64,000 nucleotides of DNA, taken from contig FJUW01000002.1 of the NCBI GenBank assembly GCA_900074885.1, positions 1,005,001 to 1,069,000 of the forward strand. Direction: 5' to 3'. Both the position numbers and the translations under genes were made by a program. Numbering within the stretch: the stretch's first letter is position 1; every line of letters begins with the position of its first letter. Below are positions 57,404 through 64,000 of the stretch, in pieces. This DNA is from Rhynchosporium graminicola (taxonomy: Eukaryota > Ascomycota > Leotiomycetes > Helotiales > Ploettnerulaceae). The notes beneath the pieces are model-generated. The model worked only from the letters and a program-made list of their open reading frames with translations, searched no databases and was not told where the DNA came from.

Positions 57404-59312
57404 TCACCCAACTGCAGTTGCGCACTCTTCTGGACTCCTGTTTTGCGAGTTGCAATCCGAGACCATCTTTGCGAAGTTACGCACAACCTCACTGGGGACT
57501 TGGTCCCATAGGAGTGATCTCGTATAGACTTCTGCTGCAGAATTTTTACTGTTTAGACGCATTGCGGCAAGTGTCTCACCGAGGTTGCGGCGTCCTTGAG
57601 ATGTGGATTGTTGAGGAGCATTTTGAAGGAAATCGTGGTTGGTGAGCCCATCGTATTGAGCTGCCGAGAGGCCAAATAATTGTTCATTGTTTTGTTGTTC
57701 AGTAGGCTGAGAGAGACTGTCGACGAGATCTCCAAGGGCTGATTGTGTGACACTGATCATGTTGTTGCTGTCCATGGACGGGATCGACGAAGACCAAGAG
57801 TTGCCAGATGGGAGAGGCGCCATGACTTCGGAAACTGATGAAGCAGCATTAGAAACACCGGCATCCTTGAAGATGTCCTCAAGGAGAGTAGCAGAAGCGG
57901 CTTGGACATCGTCTGACATCTTGGGGATGGCGGGTGAAGAACCTTTAGATGCGACGAAAGCACCAACGAGAAGTAGCATCAACAGGAGACCTTGGGCGGC
58001 GGGCTTTTCGGGCTCACTGAGCAGAGCGTTTTCGGATTTCTTGGCAGGAACCATAGAGGTCTCAACCTTGACTTCTGGCTCAGGAGCATAGTCGTTGAGG
58101 AAGGAGATGTTGTCCCAAGCACCATCCATAGCCAGACTGTCGATGTCGTTGTAGTCCGGGAAAGCATGTGTGGTGGGAACAGGGGCCATTGGGGCACTTT
58201 CTAACCGTTGGATGTGGTCAGTGAGAACACTGACTTTCTTGCGAAGGTCACCTGTCTCGATAGTGTGATTTCGTACGATCTCCTCTTTTTCGAGCTGCAT
58301 GCTCTCAATATACTGTTGATATTGTTGCTCCTTACGAGCCCAGTCATCGAGAGCCAGCTTAGCTTCGGCTAGATCTTCTTCAAGTTCATTGATGACATTA
58401 GTGAAGTGTTTCTTCTCATCCTCAAGCCTCTCTGTGTGCTGCTTCTTTCGTTGCCGAGAGTCAAGACTAAATTGAGTTAGTGGGTGATACTGCTGCAATA
58501 ATAAAGACATTCACTTACGCTGCTTGTCTATTTCTCAATAACCTCTTTTGCTGCTTTAGCTCCTTGATCTCTTGATCGTCGGTAGACTGTGAGATGAGGT
58601 GGTCGATGTTGTTGAGATTCCGCTCAGCGGGGATATCAAAACGAGCGTTCTTCTTTCGGATACCATCACCCCTCCTCGACATGTCAGGATGGGATCGAAG
58701 AGTAGGACTGTGCGGCCTCATCCTCTTGGGCATTGACCGATGCTCCATAGCGTCCGCCACAGACCATCCCTTTTGCGGCGAAGTCGGCAAAGATTCATTG
58801 CTGGTATTTCCTGACGAGAAGACTGGTAGTTGCTGATTTCCGGGATTGGTGAAGGGGGTTTGCATAGGCCTTTGGAATGTTGGAACCTCAAATTCAGAAG
58901 GCAATCCATCATGTCCTCGCATTGGAGTGCTCATGCCTGACGCATTGCCCATCGACCATCCGTGATTCTGATTCTGATTCTGGCCAAACGACGATTGCGC
59001 CTCCATGCGCATAAAGGGATTATTGTTCGGCTCAACAAAAGGATTGTTCGAGGCCATCTGCGGCTGATGCTGCATGTCTACATGTTGCCATTCATCAGTC
59101 TTCGGTGAGAACAATGAAGATGATACTGCAAAGGAATCCCGCCGGCTCCCGTTCATGGGTGGAGACATCTCTAGTCCGGAGTCTAGTGCGTTCTGGTCGA
59201 GGATGTTCTCGTCCAAGATGCTTCCCTCCTCCTCTTCAAAGTAGTTGTGAGTATGCGTATCGACCGTCAACAACGAAGGTCTGTAAAAGTTGTGCATTGA
59301 AAAAGCTGCCAT
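57404..59312 (-). CDS. bZIP transcription factor with a hydrophobic segment after the zipper
   Basis: Exons are 59312-58519 and 58466-57404 (618 aa). The 52-nt intron splits the basic region at RNRQAA/LDSRQRKK. The basic region and zipper cover about residues 248-355 (KELKQQKRLLRNRQAA, LDSRQRKKQHTERLEDEKKH, then heptads through LRKKVSVLTDHIQRLE). Upstream are an acidic activation-like N-terminus, a Gln/Asn-rich stretch and the fungal block FDIPAERNLNNIDHLISQST. Residues about 424-437 form a strongly hydrophobic run (GLLLMLLLVGAFVA). The remainder is Ser/Gln/Asn-rich, ending SPEECATAVG. I recall a similar N-terminal block in Neurospora ADA-1-type factors but cannot confirm orthology. The Met at MAAFSMHNF is preferred; the frame is open further upstream through a CGTT repeat. 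Confidence 0.87.
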
Positions 59313-62300
59313 TGCGAATGTTGTGTTGTGGTGTGATGGTGGGGAAGCGGGTTTTCCGAGATTGGGGATTATGGTGTAGCGGTGAGTATCGATCACGATG
59401 ATTGAGAGGTAACAATCGATGCAGATGAGCAGCGAGCGAGTGAGGAATAATAGATGATGAAGAATCTCTGATGACAATCGAGAGACTTGAATCGTTCGTT
59501 CGTTCGTTCGTTCGTTCGTCTGTTCGTAAGCTTCGTGTGCTGGCAAAGAGCTTCAGACTGCGAATCTAGCAGTAACTGAAGACAAACTGAGTGAGCTGTT
59601 GAAGTACCGTTGGCAAGTAGTAATCGAGAGCTGCGATAGCGAACGGGCCCGCTGCCTTCTTATCCCATATGCGTGTGTATGCGTGCGTGCGTACGAGCTA
59701 GTCTTGTCTTGTGTTATGCTTTGCTATTCATTCGTATGCTACTTCTATGCTGCTGCTACTTTACCTTCGTACTGTAGGGCCGCCGGCTTCTATGGCTGGC
59801 TCTACTCCATGGTTTATGGTTGGCTTCCGCAGTGGCAGCGGGTTCTGGGAGGGCTTCTGGCTTGCAAACGTCCTGTCCCTCGTCCCACCCGAAAAAGTTT
59901 ACGAAAGAGTCAAGTGAGGGAGTGGGACTGAGATAGAGGGGAGTGCAGGGAGGGAAGGGGGAGGGGAGAGAGGGAAGGGGAAGGGGAAGGGGGGTACCCC
60001 CATGTCATATTTGCTCGTCCCATGCCATCCTAGACCCATGCCATTATTCTCCGTCTGGCTGGGCTCTCCATGCGCCATGGTTCGAATGTCCAGAACCGGG
60101 AGAAGGAGAGATCAGGATGTCAGAAGAGAGATCAAGATCGGAATCCGTCCTGAGGCTAGGAAGAGACGGGAGAAAAAGCAAGGCGACGGCTACGGGTGCA
60201 AGCGATACAATACCGCAAGGTAACGTGGGGGAAGGGCTGTAGAGTTACTGAATGGAGTGATAATGAATGAACTTGGCGCAGTACAAGTGAAGGTTGGGCA
60301 ATATGAATGAGTAGTATGGCCTTGGAGGTATGCCTAGCAGCGGAACGGAATTTAGAGAGTACAGTGGCCCAAGTAGGCAACTATAAGCTTTAGTAACCCG
60401 AGCAGGAGAGAAGCTCTGTGAGAGCTTTGTAGGAGCTGTGAAGATAAAGCTCCGAGAAACGATACATGCGGAGCCGGAAATGTTACACTTCCACCTAAAA
60501 TCATTCGAGAAACGGGAGAGAGTCCAACGGGTGGACCGACCAAAACATCCTATAATCGCAATCCATTCAATGTATCATTCCTGCGACCCAAGCAAGTCAC
60601 TACATGCTATACGTAGGCCGATAAGGCTAACTCTTACTGATAGAAACGGACACAGAAATGTCTTGACGGAGTGAGTACTACTGAATTAATGCAAGAAATC
60701 CAACCCAACAATCGCCCATCTCGGAATAGATGCGGAACAACCAGGTCGAAACCGTGTCTTACGACCTTTTGTCAGTCAGGAGTCCAGAATCGGAGGATGA
60801 CTCTTCTCATCGGACATCGGTTTGCGATTGGAAAACTTTCCCTCCAATTCAGCGCTCTAAGCGACTGGGAATAGTCTCACTTCCAGTAGGGAGTTGGTTA
60901 TCCAGCATCCGCGGGTCGAATAAACAGTGAACCCGGACAGGCCTCTTCAGTGGCTTCGATCCCCCATCGCCATGATTCACCCACTCACTAATAAGATTTC
61001 TCCAAAACTGCCTCTCCGTCTCTGTAACTTCCCATTTCTCAGACCACTCCCGTGCGTGCCCTTGATCAGGTTGGGCAGCTATGGAGACAGACCTCGCTCT
61101 CTCTCAGTCGCTGACCTCGCTCCTCTCCTCATTCATGCCAGTCGTTGCCCTCTTCACCGATAGGCCACGGTGATCCTCCTGCATGACCAGGGCCGAAGTA
61201 GCCAGCCAGCCAAGCCAAGTTTGTGTTGCGCAACAGAAAGAAAACGCTCTCTTTGGCGAGGCCACGCGGGCGCGCGCTGATTGGTGTCGTCGCGCCTCTC
61301 GTGCTCTATCTGTCTATCTGTCTATCTGTCGATCTACTCCCGCCCGCCCGCCAGAGGAAGGGTATTGTTTAGAGTTGCTGGTTGGCTGCGAGGGCTCGTA
61401 CGGTAATGAATGAATGAATGGGCGGTGGAGGGCCAATGAAACAAACGTTCGTTCGGCTCGCCTTGTGTCCGTCGTCCATCTTGAGAAGGAAAGCCGAGAC
61501 CTCTCGTTTCCAGCCAGGTCCGTTTGTGCCTGAAGACGTGAGGAGAGGAGGTCAGAGACAAGAGGCCGCTCAAGTGCCCTCCGTCACGCGTCAGATCGGA
61601 TGTTTTACAGAGCTTGAATGGGAGGGAAGGAGTCTGTCTGTCTGAGGTCATGGATCCTTTGTACGATGTATATCTTGCGCCTTGGGCAGAAATAATTCTC
61701 ATCCTCATCATCTCAGTGAATTCCGTCATGTCACGCTGTCGCTATCGCCGGATTTACCAGCCCCCTGATAACAAACATCTTTGAAATCTTCAGCAATTGC
61801 CTCTTATCCTCTCGTACCACTGCATCGTACGCACTGTGCTGCGGCCTCGCCATGGCCGCAGGAACGGTCGCACTGGAAGCCTCATATGATAGGTGACTGC
61901 CAGACTTCACGACGCAACAGTCTACGGAAATGGTCATGGCTACCCGAAGGTAAACAAACAGTCGTGCCCAACGGTCAGGGCGACAGGACGATTCGACAAA
62001 GATGAATGAAACTTAACAAGTCGATATGGATCAACTCCAGCTTCCTCTCCTCGTCCCCTTCGAGGGCATTTTCACTCCAATATCGGCCTATCAAGGTAAA
62101 GCGCTCGCTGATCATGATAGCCTCTCTCTGCCTGCCAGACCAGGGCAACCCTTGCCGAACGACCTTAATCGGACGAGATATCTCCAGAATCGACCGGGAG
62201 ATCCTCACTGCTTAAGATCATACCAGGCATCCATCTTAATTGTCCGCAACTCTGTTTCCTTCCTACCACGATCTCGTAAGTCAACATCTCCCTCTGCAAT

Positions 62301-64000
62301 CATTTCCGAGGTGGGGGCATAAAGATATCCCAGATCACGATTGCGTGTATGACGGCATAGTTACTGTCACTGACTTCCAGACTTCTTCTGTTTGAAGAAA
62401 TTGCACCAAGTGACTTTTCGGCGATGATCCCAGCCAGGTATTTCGGGATCTCGGTCTTTTCCTATCTCGAACAGGGAGGGAGGGGCATGAGGAAGCGAGG
62501 CTCCGTCTGCCGAGATCTGCTCCTTCTAGAACATCGCCGGAGTAAACAAAGCAGAGCGGTGAACCTTCTTTCGACTCAACAGTGGATACGCGACAGCAAG
62601 TTTTCCGCAATAGACAACCTGAGTGGTTGGTATGATCAAACAACGAACTCACTCCCGTTTCAATCGACACGCTTTGGCTTCTCCTCCTCATCATCATCCC
62701 CTTCAAACGCACGCGGGTTGTGGATTGTAGGCCACAATTGTGTGAATCGACAGGAGGGGAATCACTCGGCTCTCATCCGGAAACTCTGGCGAGCAGCATG
62801 AGAGACTACACCGCCAGAATATCTAATCTGAGGCAACGAAACATTCGATATTCCAGATCCGCAAACAAACAAGCTGAAAGACAATTTAGCTGTCGGTCTG
62901 GGTGAGACAGGAAAGTTTATGTCTCACTCCGAGAATCCGCTTGAAAATCTCCTCGTTTGACGCCGGCAGGCCGGTATTGAAAAGACTATCACAACAATGC
63001 ATCATCAACATTGTTTTCCGGCCACTTCGCGACCCTCGTTTCTCCTGTCATATTCACATCGCGCAAACATCTACCGTCAGATGCAACCTAGGCGCGCCGC
63101 AGTGCAGTGCAGTGCTGTGCAGTGCTGTGCAGCGAGCCTACTGCAACCTACCCGCCCGGAGCGCTGCAGCCTGCAGCGGTCACACTCTACCCACCTTTAA
63201 ACACAAGACACGGCTATTGCTACATTGCAGAACCAGTTGGATGTACTACTAGCCATGCTCTCCCCACGGGAATCAACCTGTCCTACTTGCATCAAAACGT
63301 TCGTTTGTGCGTTCTGTTCTAATCTCGTAAGAGGTTTCCGTTTCACTTTGGAGCGGTGAGTGGGAACAAGGAATCCCTTCTCAGCCTTCCCTTATGCGAC
63401 ACTTGATATGGAATGTTTGGGCTCCCTTAGGTCCCTTAGGATTGTGTCGGTGACGACATCCCATTTTGACTTTTCTAATCATTGGCTCCCCTTTCGCACT
63501 GACCAAACTCTCCTCCAGCCACAATTTCTTTTTCTGCTTCTTGGTTTCGGGCTCTTTGTTGCGAGTTCTTTGTTGTGTGTTTGAGCGAAGCGAGCGAGCT
63601 GTGAATATGGATGGGGTCGATGGCTGGCGGGATGTGTGACTGGCACACGAGCCCTAAATATGTCAAGAGAATATTCCCTTATTCTTTCCTTGTTCATCCG
63701 AGGAGATTACAGATCTGCTGCTCCAGGAAAGCCTATCCATCGACCCTCGCTCGTCATTGGTATACAAAATGAGATCTCGATTATGGCCAGCGCCAAGATA
63801 GAGGGATAATAAGATGGTCTTCAAGAGATGATGCCGCATCCGGATCTTGGCCTCTCATCTCGTTTCATTTTCTTCTTTTCTGCTTCGATAAATGCCGCTG
63901 CTCTCTTCCATGCAATTGTCCAAAGTCTGAATGCCGCTTCCGGGATGGTTCACCGGGCATGATTATCCCATCACACTCAATCCACAATTCCTCCTTCGAG
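59313..64000. other. 4.7-kb region upstream of the bZIP gene, no supported gene
   Basis: Contains simple repeats (CGTT near 59494, GGAAGGGG near 59960, TCTGTCTA near 61305, GCAGTGCAGT near 63100) and CT-rich DNA. Many short frames, none with a motif or splice continuity. It could hold a long 5' leader or promoter of the bZIP gene. Confidence 0.5.
59494..59520. repeat. (CGTT)n microsatellite
   Basis: Nearly seven perfect CGTT units about 180 bp upstream of the bZIP start, in its probable 5' leader. Confidence 0.95.

Noticed and set aside
1..64000. CRISPR arrays, operons or bacterial ribosome-binding sites
   Set aside because: The window is eukaryotic with spliceosomal introns. The only spaced repeat (46.8-47.4 kb) has long units without the short-repeat/spacer form.

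Overview
This is a 64 kb stretch of a filamentous ascomycete nuclear genome (Pezizomycotina; the gene content and style suit Leotiomycetes, though the class is an inference). The evidence is short introns (about 45-75 nt) with GTAAGT-like donors, CTAAC/CTAAT branch points and CAG/TAG acceptors, moderate GC, large gene-poor gaps full of microsatellites, and fungal-only families (WSC domain, fungal SIL1, a small Cys-rich MCYHKR protein). One run of five Ns shows that it is a draft assembly.

Layout. 1-5.4 kb: a large secreted protein, cut by the left edge, that joins a PQQ-like propeller, an Ig-like region, a WSC domain and a Fet3-like multicopper oxidase. 7.4-11.8 kb: a SET-domain protein (-), a complex I accessory subunit (-), a small chromodomain protein (+) and the ER nucleotide exchange factor SIL1 (+). 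11.8-17.7 kb: no supported gene, only simple repeats. 17.7-19.8 kb: a PHS-type MFS transporter. 24.0-26.0 kb: a secreted GH5 hydrolase and a small Cys-rich fungal protein. 29.3-31.3 kb: an amino-acid permease. 32.8-38.1 kb: a housekeeping block of mitochondrial bL21m, NSA2 (60S biogenesis), an alpha/beta hydrolase and a SnoaL-like pathogen-related protein. 40.1-42.5 kb: LSM2 and a mitochondrial rhomboid protease. 44.9-45.9 kb: a Nudix hydrolase. 48.6-54.3 kb: ATP4, NOC4 and a Sel1-repeat protein. 57.4-59.3 kb: a bZIP transcription factor, followed by about 4.7 kb without a supported gene.

Most genes are spliced, so I rebuilt exon structures by checking phase and family conservation across each junction. 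Several of these genes, such as seven-exon NSA2 and four-exon LSM2, are not visible as single open frames. Energy metabolism (ATP4, complex I subunit), mitochondrial translation and proteolysis (bL21m, rhomboid) and ribosome or RNA processing (NSA2, NOC4, LSM2) recur. Two divergent pairs, bL21m/NSA2 and ATP4/NOC4, share promoters of about 200 bp and each couples a mitochondrial gene with a 60S or 40S assembly gene.

The gaps at 42.5-44.9 kb and 45.9-48.6 kb look like decaying DNA. They hold two frame-bearing relics with many stops of the CAG-to-TAG kind, as expected from repeat-induced point mutation, and a 130-bp tandem repeat with a strikingly conserved 49-bp core. The most unusual intact gene is the propeller-WSC-multicopper oxidase fusion.
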